From: UBA1306 sp964396415
GTDB taxonomy: Bacteria > Spirochaetota > Spirochaetia > Treponematales > Rectinemataceae
Assembly: GCA_964396415.1 (NCBI GenBank)
Contig: CAYNFM010000005.1
Coordinates: 14,330-78,329 of the forward strand
DNA: 64,000 nt
Reading direction: 5' to 3'
Translations under genes and position numbers: made by a program
Shown here: piece by piece, positions 15,922 to 24,125 of the stretch
How the letters are laid out: every line of letters starts with the position of its first letter
How positions within the stretch are numbered: the stretch's first letter is position 1
Notes under the pieces: model-generated
Told to the model about the DNA's origin: nothing
Database searches by the model: none
The model's input: the letters and a program-made list of their open reading frames with translations, nothing else

Positions 15922-17406
15922 ATGAAAGAGCGGTACATCCTCTCGCTGGATCAGGGGACGACCTCTTCGAGGGCGATTCTCTTCAATAAGTCGGGCTTCG
16001 CGATCGGGCAAAGGCAGATTCCCTTTAAGCAGATCTTTCCCAGGCCGGGCTGGGTCGAGCACGATCCCGAGGAGATATGGGATAGCCAACTGGCAGCCGC
16101 CAGGGGCGCCATCGAGGCGGCGCAGATAGAAAGCGATCAGGTTTCGGCGATGGGGATCGCGAACCAACGCGAAACGACGGTCGTTTGGGAGAAGGCGACG
16201 GGCAAGCCGGTATATAACGCCATCGTATGGCAGTGTCGGCGTTCGTCGGGCATTTGCGACGAGCTGCGCGCCCTCGGCCTTTCCGACCTGATCCGCGACA
16301 GGACCGGGCTCGTCATCGATCCCTATTTTTCCGGAACGAAGCTCATGTGGCTGTTCGACCGGCTCCCCGGATTACGGGGCCGCGCGGAAAAGGGGGAGCT
16401 CCTTTTCGGTACGATCGATACCTGGCTTATCTACAAGCTTACCGGGGCCCACCTGACCGATCCGACGAACGCGAGCAGGACCATGCTGTTCAATATCAAG
16501 ACGGGAGTCTGGGATGAGGAAATCCTCAAGGTATTGAAGATCCCCCAGGCCATCCTTCCGCGGGTCCTGCCCAGCTCCGGCGTCTTCGGCCTCGCGAGTA
16601 AGGAATTCCTGGGGGCCGAAATACCGGTCGCCGGTTGCGCGGGCGACCAGCAGGCGGCCCTTTTCGGCCACGCCTGCTTCGAGCCCGGCGAGGTGAAGAA
16701 CACCTATGGCACCGGCTGCTTTACGCTGATGAATACCGGAATTACGCCCGTCACCTCGAGGCACGGCCTCCTCACGACGGTGGCATGGGACCTCGGCAAG
16801 GGCTTTACATACGCCCTCGAGGGGTCGGTCTTTATAGCCGGGGCCGTCATCCAATGGTTGCGCGACCAGATGGGCCTTCTCGCGGATTCGGCCGAGAGCG
16901 AGGCTCTGGCGCGGTCGGTTGAGGACTCGGGAGAAGTGTTCTTCGTGCCTGCCTTCGTGGGGATGGGTGCCCCTTATTGGGACGCCGACGCGCGCGGAAC
17001 CGTCGTAGGGATCACACGGGGCACGACAAGGGCGCATTTCGTCCGAGCCGCCCTGGAGTCCATCGCCTACCAATCCAAAGACCTCCTCGACGCGATGGAG
17101 AAGGACGCAGGCAGCGGGATTCCTCGCATCAAGGCCGATGGAGGCGCTTCTGCCAACAGTTTCCTGATGCAATTCCAGGCCGACATATCGAATCGGCGTG
17201 TCGTCCTTCCAGAAGTCGGCGAGACGACCGCCTTGGGCGCGGCATACCTGGCCGGTCTGGCGACGGGTTATTGGGATTCGTTGGCCGAGGTAGAGGGAAA
17301 CTGGCGCAAGAAGCGCGAGTTCGCGCCTAGCCTGTCCGGGGGAAAGCGCACGCATCTGCTCGAGTCTTGGGGCAAGGCCGTGAGCGCGGCGCGAGGCTAT
17401 AAATAG
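15922..17406 (+). CDS. glpK: Glycerol kinase
   Basis: This 494-residue FGGY kinase phosphorylates glycerol to sn-glycerol-3-phosphate with ATP. Its signatures are SLDQGTTSSRAILFNKSG at the N terminus, GWVEHDPEEIWDSQ, GTIDTWLIYKLTG, and the C-terminal DGGASANSFLMQFQAD. The length and the whole sequence fit glycerol kinase rather than a pentulose kinase. No glpF or glpD lies alongside. The start codon is 7 nt from a consensus -10 and lacks a ribosome-binding site. Confidence 0.95.
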   Translation: MKERYILSLDQGTTSSRAILFNKSGFAIGQRQIPFKQIFPRPGWVEHDPEEIWDSQLAAARGAIEAAQIESDQVSAMGIANQRETTVVWEKATGKPVYNAIVWQCRRSSGICDELRALGLSDLIRDRTGLVIDPYFSGTKLMWLFDRLPGLRGRAEKGELLFGTIDTWLIYKLTGAHLTDPTNASRTMLFNIKTGVWDEEILKVLKIPQAILPRVLPSSGVFGLASKEFLGAEIPVAGCAGDQQAALFGHACFEPGEVKNTYGTGCFTLMNTGITPVTSRHGLLTTVAWDLGKGFTYALEGSVFIAGAVIQWLRDQMGLLADSAESEALARSVEDSGEVFFVPAFVGMGAPYWDADARGTVVGITRGTTRAHFVRAALESIAYQSKDLLDAMEKDAGSGIPRIKADGGASANSFLMQFQADISNRRVVLPEVGETTALGAAYLAGLATGYWDSLAEVEGNWRKKREFAPSLSGGKRTHLLESWGKAVSAARGYK

Positions 17407-17513
17407 CGATTCCGGTTTTCAAGGATGTTTTTTAGCCCTACCTTAGCGTTCGATGTCGATTTGTGTTACTATCGTGCTAAGACGTGCCCGATTCGGCGTC
17501 CCGAGGAGAAAAA

Positions 17514-17705
17514 ATGAGGCCGAACCAATACAGCAGCGAGAAGCGCCGCAAGGAATTAGAGAAAAAGAAGAAAAAAGAAGAAAAGAAACTACGACATGCC
17601 GAACTCAAAACCCATCCCGAGGGCGCCGAAGGACAGGAAGGCCAAAATCCCGAGTCCGAGTCCGAAGCCGGTCGGGAAGATCCAAGCGAGAAAACCCCGG
17701 AGTAA
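17514..17705 (+). CDS. Small lysine/glutamate-rich protein
   Basis: This 63-residue protein starts MRPNQYSSEKRRKELEKKKK. The first 35 residues are a highly charged Lys/Glu helix likely to be coiled or nucleic-acid binding. The rest is a Gly/Glu/Ser-rich acidic tail. The ribosome-binding site GAGGAG stands 7 bases before the ATG, which supports real translation. Short proteins opening MRPNQYSSEKRRKE recur in several bacterial phyla as uncharacterised entries (from memory). Function unknown. Confidence 0.7.
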   Translation: MRPNQYSSEKRRKELEKKKKKEEKKLRHAELKTHPEGAEGQEGQNPESESEAGREDPSEKTPE

Positions 17706-17724
17706 GCCGCCGCTCCGGCCTGAG

Positions 17725-18585
17725 ATGCGTGAGGTGAAACGGCGTTCGATATTCATTTCGGCCATTCGCATAGTCTTGCCCTATCTCGCCTTGGGAGCGG
17801 CCTGGATATTGTTCTCGGATCGACTCCTTCTGGGACTGATAGATAAGCCCAAAGAGCTCCTCGCCCTTTCGGTCGCCAAAGGCTGGCTCTATGTCCTGAT
17901 CACAGGTATGCTTCTTTTTGCTTTGGTATACGGCGAATTGCGCCAGCGGGCGATCCTGGAAGCCAGTCTGCGAGATGGCCTCGGCGAAAAGGGCGCTCTT
18001 CTTGCCGAGCTCAATCATCGCGTCAAGAACAATCTGCAAGTCATCGCGAGCATCCTCAATCTGGAGTCCGAAAGCCTCGTCGGGGAAGAGGCCCGCGACC
18101 TGAACGACCGAACGAGGGCGAGGATCAAGGCCATGCATATGGCCCATGAGCGTCTTTTCGAGAGCGCCAAGATAGCCCGCATCGAGCTGGGCGCCTATCT
18201 GCGCGCCCTATGGGACAGTTTGATCGACATTTACCAGGCTAAGAGCGTCCTGGCGACCTTCGAGCTCGAGGATGGTTTCGCGGGCGCGGAAGAGGCCGTA
18301 CCCTTCGGATTGTTCGCGACGGAAGCCATGACCAATGCCATTCTCCACGGCGTCGGTCCCGGAGGGGCGAGAGAAGTGGCGATCGTCTTGCGCTCCTCGA
18401 ACCGAGGCGAGATCGAGCTTACCATTCGGGACAAGGGGCCGGGCATGCCCGCGGGATCCGATGGCCTCGGATCGAGGATGATGGATGCGCTCGGTGCCCA
18501 GCTGAAGGGAAAGGTCGATCGCGGCAACGATGAAGGGGCGATCGTACGACTCCGCTTTCCCGTTTTGGAGCCTGGAATTGCCTAG
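17725..18585 (+). CDS. Membrane sensor histidine kinase, HisKA_2 type
   Basis: The protein has 286 residues from the ATG at 17725. The frame is open to an ATG at 17596, but the extra Pro/Lys-rich segment overlaps the preceding gene out of frame. Two transmembrane segments (about residues 8-30 and 50-72) are followed by the HWE/HisKA_2 phosphoacceptor box LLAELNHRVKNNLQ and a short ATPase domain with TEAMTNAILHG (N box) and RDKGPGMP (G1 box). There is almost no periplasmic or cytoplasmic sensor domain. No response regulator is adjacent. Confidence 0.8.
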   Translation: MREVKRRSIFISAIRIVLPYLALGAAWILFSDRLLLGLIDKPKELLALSVAKGWLYVLITGMLLFALVYGELRQRAILEASLRDGLGEKGALLAELNHRVKNNLQVIASILNLESESLVGEEARDLNDRTRARIKAMHMAHERLFESAKIARIELGAYLRALWDSLIDIYQAKSVLATFELEDGFAGAEEAVPFGLFATEAMTNAILHGVGPGGAREVAIVLRSSNRGEIELTIRDKGPGMPAGSDGLGSRMMDALGAQLKGKVDRGNDEGAIVRLRFPVLEPGIA

Positions 18586-19471
18586 CCTCGAGCTGACCCC
18601 GCTCTCGGGGTCGACCTTCGTCATCCGCGGCCCGACCAACGTCGGGGTCTTCGCGCCGGGGGACGGCAGTGCCGTACTCATCGACTCGGGCAACGACGAC
18701 GACGCGGGAAGGAAGATCCTTCGAGCCTGCCAAGCGGCGGGATTGGGCGTATCGTACATCGCCAACACGCATTCGAATGCCGACCATTGCGGCGGCAATG
18801 CCTTCATCCAGGCGAGGACGAACTGCAGGATAGGCGCCTCGAGGCCGGAAGCCGCCTTTATCGAGAATCCCGCCCTCGAGCCGAGTTTCCTCTGGGGAGG
18901 GTTTCCCCTGCCTCCTCTTCGTAATAAATTCCTCATGGCTAAAGCCTCGCGGGTGACCGATCTCATCGCCGCGCCCTGCTCCGTTCCGGGCGCCGGCGTT
19001 GATGCCCTTCCTCTCCCGGGACATTATATGGGCATGGTCGGCTTCATCACGCCCGACAGAGTGTTCTTCGCGGCCGACGCGCTCGCCAGCGCCGAGATAC
19101 TCGAGAAGTATAGCTATTATTTCCTATACGATGTCGCCGCCCATCTGTCGACGCTCGACGGGCTCCTGGAAGTCGACGCCGACTGGATCGTCCCGAGCCA
19201 CGCCGAGCCCGCCCGCGAGGCGGGTCCCCTCATCGCGGCCAATAAGGCCAAGACGCTCGAGGTCGGCGATCGAATACTCGATCTTTGCTCGGGAGCCTCC
19301 ACGCCCGAGGATCTCGCCGCGCGTTTGGCGGGATCCTACGGCCTCGAGCTCAACCATACCCAATACGCCCTGCTCGGCTCGACCTTACGCTCTTATCTCT
19401 CCTGGCTGGCGGACCGGGGCTTGGTCGCCTCCCGCCTCGAAGCCAACAAGCTTCTCGTCGAGAGGAAATAG
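18578..19471 (+). CDS. MBL-fold metallohydrolase
   Basis: This metallo-beta-lactamase-fold hydrolase is identified by NTHSNADHCGGN (zinc-binding HxxxDH box), LPLPGHYMGMVGF and VPSHAEP, the second and third zinc ligands. The preferred start is TTG at 18578, which overlaps the kinase stop codon and has GGAG seven bases upstream (297 aa). An ATG at 18530 would add 16 residues inside the kinase gene. A C-terminal extension (about residue 215 on) looks like a small winged helix, as in the glyoxalase II-like group. Substrate unknown. Confidence 0.8.
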   Translation: MPSLELTPLSGSTFVIRGPTNVGVFAPGDGSAVLIDSGNDDDAGRKILRACQAAGLGVSYIANTHSNADHCGGNAFIQARTNCRIGASRPEAAFIENPALEPSFLWGGFPLPPLRNKFLMAKASRVTDLIAAPCSVPGAGVDALPLPGHYMGMVGFITPDRVFFAADALASAEILEKYSYYFLYDVAAHLSTLDGLLEVDADWIVPSHAEPAREAGPLIAANKAKTLEVGDRILDLCSGASTPEDLAARLAGSYGLELNHTQYALLGSTLRSYLSWLADRGLVASRLEANKLLVERK

Positions 19472-19473
19472 GA

Positions 19474-19920
19474 ATGACCTCGGGGAGAATCGACGGGATC
19501 GAGCCGCGCGTCTTCGTCGCGGCCGATTACGAGGCGGCCCTGGCCCTTTGGAAGCGCTGTCCCGGTGTCGGCCTATCCTCGGCGGACGAGAGGGAGCCTA
19601 TCCTGGCTTTCCTTGAGAGGAACGCCGGACTTTCCTTTACGGCCTGGGCGGGCGACGGCTTGGTCGGTACCTCGCTCTGCGGAAGCGACGGGAGGAGGGG
19701 CTACCTCTACCATGTGGCCGTCGACCCCGAATTCAGAAGGAAGGGAATCGGCATCTCCCTCTCGAGCGCCAGTCTCGAGGCCCTTGCCGCGACGGGCATC
19801 CGCAAGTGCCACCTCTTCGTCATCGCCGACAACGAGAATGGCGCCGCCTTCTGGCGCGCCTCCGGTTGGAAACCTCGCGGGGATATCGCGGTCTTCTCGA
19901 AGGAATTGGGCCTGGAGTAA
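19474..19920 (+). CDS. GNAT family N-acetyltransferase
   Basis: This 148-residue protein has the acetyl-CoA binding core YLYHVAVDPEFRRKGIGISL (motif A, R-R-K-G-I-G) and the terminal CHLFVIADNENGAAFWRASGW typical of GNAT enzymes. The start at 19474 lies 3 bases after the upstream stop codon, with AGGA just before it. It is probably co-transcribed with the kinase and MBL genes. Substrate unknown. Confidence 0.8.
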   Translation: MTSGRIDGIEPRVFVAADYEAALALWKRCPGVGLSSADEREPILAFLERNAGLSFTAWAGDGLVGTSLCGSDGRRGYLYHVAVDPEFRRKGIGISLSSASLEALAATGIRKCHLFVIADNENGAAFWRASGWKPRGDIAVFSKELGLE

Positions 19921-19954
19921 GGATTCATTATTCCCGCAAATCGGAGGCTTCGCC

Positions 19955-21904
19955 TTACTTCAGCTCGTATAGGCGCTTCAGCGTCTCGAGGTTTCTCTTG
20001 TTGATCGTCTTTGACCCCTCCGGCGTGTACGAATACTCTATGAGGTCGGCATAGACCCCGGCTATCCTGTGGCGGACGATCTTCATGGTCGAGTTGACCG
20101 TCCCGTCCTTGTCGCCGAAGGGCTCTGGAAGGATCTGAAATACGGCGGGCATCCACGCGGCCTGGACCTTCTTGGCCTTAGGATCGTCGCGGTATTTATC
20201 CAGCTCGTCCTTGATTCGCTCCAGCAGGGCATCTGCGCCCCGGATGCCCTCGGCTTCGATCAGCCGCTCCATCCTGGCGGAATCGAGGCTGACCAGGGCC
20301 GTCACGTACCTGCGCTGCTCGCACCAGGCCATGATCTGATCGACGATGTCGGTCGCCGAGGCTACCGCCTCCTCGATTTCCTCGGGGCTGTACTTCTCGC
20401 CGTCCTCGGCGATAAGAAGCGCCTTCTCCCGCCCGACGACCACGAGGAATCCGTCCTTGTCCCAGTGGGCGAGGTCGCCTGTGTAGAGCCATCCGTCTCT
20501 GAGGGCCTCGGCGCTGGCCTCGGGGTTTTTAAAGTAGCCCTTCATGACGTTGCCGCCGCGTATCACGATTTCGGCATTCTCGCCCACGGCTGCCTCGCTG
20601 CCGTCCTCCTTTACGAGGCGGCAATCTATGGAAGCGCAGAGGGTGCCCGAAGTGCCGAATTTGTGCTTGAGAGGGCTGTTCGAGGAGATGATCGGCGCGG
20701 CCTCGGTGAGGCCGTAGCCCTGGTAGATGGGCACCCCTAAGGCCGCGAAGAATTCCTGCTGCTTGACGTCGAGGAGGGCCCCGCCGCCGACGCAATAGAG
20801 GATGCTTTTCCCGAAAACCGTCTTTTTGATTTTACTGAAGACGAGGGCCTTCGCGAGCATATAGGAGGGGAAGGCGCGCGCTCGGGTCGCGAGGGGAGGC
20901 CTATTCCATCCGTCCCCGTTCCAGGCTATCCCTGCGGCGATTCCGGCCTTGAAGAGCATCTCGATCGGTCCGCCTTTCTCCTCGACCCCGGACAGGATTT
21001 TCTTCATGAAATTACCCGACAAGGCGGGAACAGTCATGACGAAGGTAGGGTTCGCCTCTCTGAGATTGATCGGGATGTTGCGAAGGGTGGCGATGCCGCC
21101 GCCCCGCGAATCGACGAAGTAAAGGGACATCCCGATGACGAGGGCGATATAAAGGCCGGCTGTATGCGCGAAGGAGTGGTCGACCGGGAGGACGATGAGG
21201 GTGCGGAATCCTGCCGGCATCTTAAAGAGATCGACGCCGTCGCGGCAGTTGGTCCAGTAATTGAGATGGGTGAGCATGATGCCCTTGGGGTTGCCCGTCG
21301 TGCCGGAGGTATAGCAGATAGTGACGACGTCGTCTTCCTCGGCTTCGGCCGCGATGGCATCGAGGCGGGCGGAAAGGTCCGAACCGCTCGCCTCGATCGC
21401 CTTTCGGGCTTCCTGGCAGGCCTCGTCGAATCCGATGACCCGCTCGGAGGCGACGCCGTACCTGGTTGCGGTCTCGCGGGCGAAAGCGCAGTCCTCGTCG
21501 AGATAGAGGAGGACTATTCCCTTGTTTCTCAGCGACGCGAAGGAAGCGAGGATCTTCTCCAGTTGGTTCCTGCTCGTGAGGATAGCCATCGCATCGGAGT
21601 GGTCCAGGCGAAAAGGTATTTCCTCCGCGAGCAGCTTGATAGAAAGGGGTACCGATACGCAGCCGGCGTAGAGCATGCCGATTTCTCCCATGACCCATTC
21701 CGGACTGCCCTCCGCCGCTATCGCCAGGCGATCCCCCTTCCGGAAGTCCTTCGAGACGAGCCACGCGGCGAATCGGCGGGCGCGTTCGCGCGACTCGGCG
21801 AAGGAGACCGAAATCCAACCTGAGCTCCCCTTCTTCAGTGCGTAGGGATGCGAGCCCCACTTCGCGGCGGCTTCGTCCATCATGCGGAGGATCGTACGCT
21901 TCAT
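19955..21904 (-). CDS. Long-chain acyl-CoA synthetase (AMP-forming)
   Basis: This 649-residue ANL-superfamily enzyme activates a carboxylic acid, probably a fatty acid, with ATP and CoA. The P-loop motif YTSGTTGNPKGIMLTH, YGLTEAAPIISSN and the hinge GWLYTGDLAHWDKDGFLVVVGR are all present, as is the FAA1-like insertion. The start MKRTILRMMDEAAAKWG at 21904 is supported by a promoter (TTTACC, 17 bp, TATCCT) whose -10 ends 6 nt before the ATG. The open frame beyond this is therefore untranslated. Confidence 0.88.
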   Translation of the reverse strand: MKRTILRMMDEAAAKWGSHPYALKKGSSGWISVSFAESRERARRFAAWLVSKDFRKGDRLAIAAEGSPEWVMGEIGMLYAGCVSVPLSIKLLAEEIPFRLDHSDAMAILTSRNQLEKILASFASLRNKGIVLLYLDEDCAFARETATRYGVASERVIGFDEACQEARKAIEASGSDLSARLDAIAAEAEEDDVVTICYTSGTTGNPKGIMLTHLNYWTNCRDGVDLFKMPAGFRTLIVLPVDHSFAHTAGLYIALVIGMSLYFVDSRGGGIATLRNIPINLREANPTFVMTVPALSGNFMKKILSGVEEKGGPIEMLFKAGIAAGIAWNGDGWNRPPLATRARAFPSYMLAKALVFSKIKKTVFGKSILYCVGGGALLDVKQQEFFAALGVPIYQGYGLTEAAPIISSNSPLKHKFGTSGTLCASIDCRLVKEDGSEAAVGENAEIVIRGGNVMKGYFKNPEASAEALRDGWLYTGDLAHWDKDGFLVVVGREKALLIAEDGEKYSPEEIEEAVASATDIVDQIMAWCEQRRYVTALVSLDSARMERLIEAEGIRGADALLERIKDELDKYRDDPKAKKVQAAWMPAVFQILPEPFGDKDGTVNSTMKIVRHRIAGVYADLIEYSYTPEGSKTINKRNLETLKRLYELK

Positions 21905-21981
21905 CGCCCGAGGATAGCATGGGGCGACATGGCGGTAAAGCGAAGCCTCCTTCGGCCGGGATTCGCGCCGAGGTCCGGGCA

Positions 21982-22010
21982 TTGACACCGGGGGCCCGAA
22001 AGGGTAGCTT
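21982..22010 (+). promoter_or_regulatory. prs promoter
   Basis: TTGACA (21982-21987), a 17-bp spacer and TAGCTT (22005-22010) stand 33 bp before the prs ATG. A weak GAAGG lies near the start. Confidence 0.55.
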
Positions 22011-22043
22011 ATTTCCAAGCCCCGTCGACTGAAGGTACTCCGC

Positions 22044-23420
22044 ATGAGCTACTCCGATCCCACGAAGCTCGGAATCCTGGCATGTCCTGGCGCCGATGCA
22101 TTCGCGAATCAGGTGATCCGCAGGCTCGCAGGAATCTACAAGCGCAGGTTCGACCGCAAGACCGCGGCCCTGGCCTCGCGTTACCATATTTCGCAAGAGC
22201 TCGTGACTCAAAAGGTCAACTTCGACAACGATATACAATCGAGTCTCCTCTATATCCCCGGCAACGTAAATCGCTATAGGCCCCCCCGATTCAAGGTGAA
22301 CGCGAGACATACTTATTTCCCCAACGGGGAGGTCAAGACCGAGATTCTCGATTCGGTCCGGGGCCAGGACCTGTACATCTTCCAGGATATCGAGAACCAT
22401 CAGCCCATCGCCTTCAACGACGGCGCGGTGCATAGGAACCTATCGGTCAACGATCACCTCTTTTCCCTCTTCGTCACCGTCGACGCGGCAGTCCAAGCCG
22501 GGGCGGATCACGTGAACCTCGTGCTGCCCGCCTATCCCTACGGCAGGCAGCATAAACGCAAGGGTCGCGAGGGGCTTACGGCGTCTCGCGTTGGGCAGAT
22601 GCTCGAGAACCTGGGAGTGACCCGCATCATCACTCTCGACATCCACTCCAAGGAGATCGAGAACTGCTTCAACCATCTCCACCTCGAGAACCTCCATGCC
22701 TCGCTTCAGGTGATCGAGAAGCTCATCGGGATCATCGACATCTCGAAAGAAGATCTCGTAGTCCTCGCTCCGGACACCGGGGCGGTCGATCGCAACAAGT
22801 TCTACGCCAATGCCCTTCAAAAGCCCCTGGCCCTGCTCTATAAGGAGCGCGACTACTCCAAGGTCTCGCGTAGCGCCGCGGATTCGAATATCAGCGAGAT
22901 GAAGCTGCTCGGCGAGGTCAAGGGCAAGACCGTATTCGTGGCCGACGACATGATCGGCACGGGCGGCACCCTCATCAAAGGCATGAAGAACCTCCGCGAC
23001 CTCGGGGCGGCGCGCGTGATCTGCGCGGTCTCCCTGCCCCTCTTTTCCGGCGGCGCGATCGAGGACTTCGAGGCGGCTTACAGACAGGGGCTGTTCTTCA
23101 GGATCATCGGGACCAACGCCGTGTACCACAAGGAACTTCTCCAGAAGGAATGGTATATCCAGGCCGACGTAACCGGCCTATTCGCCCAAATCATCAGCCT
23201 CGTGCATCATAATCGTTCCGTATCCTCGATGCTCGACAATCGCGAGCTCGTGGCGAAGCGGATCAAGAAGCAGCTGGAGCGGATGGCCAAGGAGGGGATC
23301 TCCGGATTTCCCGCTCACGGCGCTCAGGCGACGCACCAGCGCCTCGTTCCGGCCACGAGGCCGGAGCGCGAGGAGGCGGATGACGAGCCTCTCCCGCACG
23401 GAGCGGCGCAGGAGCGATGA
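22044..23420 (+). CDS. prs: Ribose-phosphate pyrophosphokinase, long form
   Basis: This enzyme makes PRPP from ribose-5-phosphate and ATP. It contains FPNGEVKTEI, AYPYGRQHKRKGREGLTA, ITLDIHSKEIENCF and the PRPP loop VFVADDMIGTGGTLIKG. At 458 residues it is about 140 longer than the classical enzyme. The extra sequence is an N-terminal region, small insertions, and a basic, Arg/Glu/Ala-rich tail of about 60 residues. It supplies PRPP for the purine operon that follows; the HAD gene overlaps its stop by 4 bp. Confidence 0.9.
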   Translation: MSYSDPTKLGILACPGADAFANQVIRRLAGIYKRRFDRKTAALASRYHISQELVTQKVNFDNDIQSSLLYIPGNVNRYRPPRFKVNARHTYFPNGEVKTEILDSVRGQDLYIFQDIENHQPIAFNDGAVHRNLSVNDHLFSLFVTVDAAVQAGADHVNLVLPAYPYGRQHKRKGREGLTASRVGQMLENLGVTRIITLDIHSKEIENCFNHLHLENLHASLQVIEKLIGIIDISKEDLVVLAPDTGAVDRNKFYANALQKPLALLYKERDYSKVSRSAADSNISEMKLLGEVKGKTVFVADDMIGTGGTLIKGMKNLRDLGAARVICAVSLPLFSGGAIEDFEAAYRQGLFFRIIGTNAVYHKELLQKEWYIQADVTGLFAQIISLVHHNRSVSSMLDNRELVAKRIKKQLERMAKEGISGFPAHGAQATHQRLVPATRPEREEADDEPLPHGAAQER

Positions 23421-24094
23421 GGATCCTCGCGATCGGGGCCGAACCCGCCGCATTGATTTTCGATCTCGATAGCACCTTGTATTCCAATCCCGAGTTCGCG
23501 GCCTTTCAGGAGAATGTCCTCGTCGCGAGACTCGGCCGCGAGCTGGGGCTGACGCCCGAGGCCGCGGCGGCGAGGATAGAGGCGCTCAGGACGGAGCGAT
23601 CGAATGCCGGACTCGGCAAGACGAGCCTCGGACGCTTGTTCGCCGAGCTCGGCATCGACATCGCCACGAGCGTACGCTGGCGCGAGGAATGCATCGAGCC
23701 GGCCGAGTGGCTGCATAGGGACGCGATGCTCGACCGGTCCCTCGGCCTTCTCTCCGAGCGCTATTCCCTCGCCCTCGCGACCAACAATCCGAGACTCGTC
23801 GGCGAGAAGAGCTTGGGGGCTCTCGGCGTGCGATCCAGGTTCGCGGTCCTGGTCGGCCTCGACGATACGCTGCGCAGCAAGCCGGCGAGGGAGCCTTTCC
23901 AAGAGACGGCGCGCCGTCTCGGCGTCGAGGCCTCGCGCTGCGTATCGATAGGAGATCGCTTCGAAGTGGACCTGGCGCCTGCGCTGGATCTGGGGATGGG
24001 AGCGATCCTCGTCGACGGCGTCGAGGACGTCTATAGCCTTCCCGCGACCTTCGCCGGGAAGCTTCCCTCTCCTCGACAGGCCGGTCAAGCTTGA
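23417..24094 (+). CDS. HAD-superfamily hydrolase (putative pyrimidine/sugar phosphatase)
   Basis: This 225-residue HAD phosphatase has motif I IFDLDSTLYSNP (nucleophile DxD variant D-L-D), motif II LATNNPRL and motif IV SIGDRFEVDLAPAL. The cap is helical (subclass I). It is translationally coupled to prs by ATGA overlap and stands 31 nt before purF, so a phosphatase acting on a nucleotide or sugar phosphate is plausible. The substrate is not determinable. Confidence 0.8.
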   Translation: MRILAIGAEPAALIFDLDSTLYSNPEFAAFQENVLVARLGRELGLTPEAAAARIEALRTERSNAGLGKTSLGRLFAELGIDIATSVRWREECIEPAEWLHRDAMLDRSLGLLSERYSLALATNNPRLVGEKSLGALGVRSRFAVLVGLDDTLRSKPAREPFQETARRLGVEASRCVSIGDRFEVDLAPALDLGMGAILVDGVEDVYSLPATFAGKLPSPRQAGQA

Positions 24095-24120
24095 CCACGC
24101 GCGCCCGAGCCTGCTACTAT
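24091..24120 (+). promoter_or_regulatory. purF operon promoter
   Basis: TTGACC (24091-24096), an 18-bp spacer and TACTAT (24115-24120) end 5 nt before the purF ATG, which predicts a leaderless transcript. No purine riboswitch or PurR-like dyad is visible. Confidence 0.55.
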
Positions 24121-24125
24121 CCGGC

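Noticed and set aside
22506..22521. Second parS (GGATCACGTGAACCTC)
   Set aside because: Only the central CACGTG with partial arms matches, and it lies inside conserved prs coding sequence (residues of ADHVNLVLPAYPYG).
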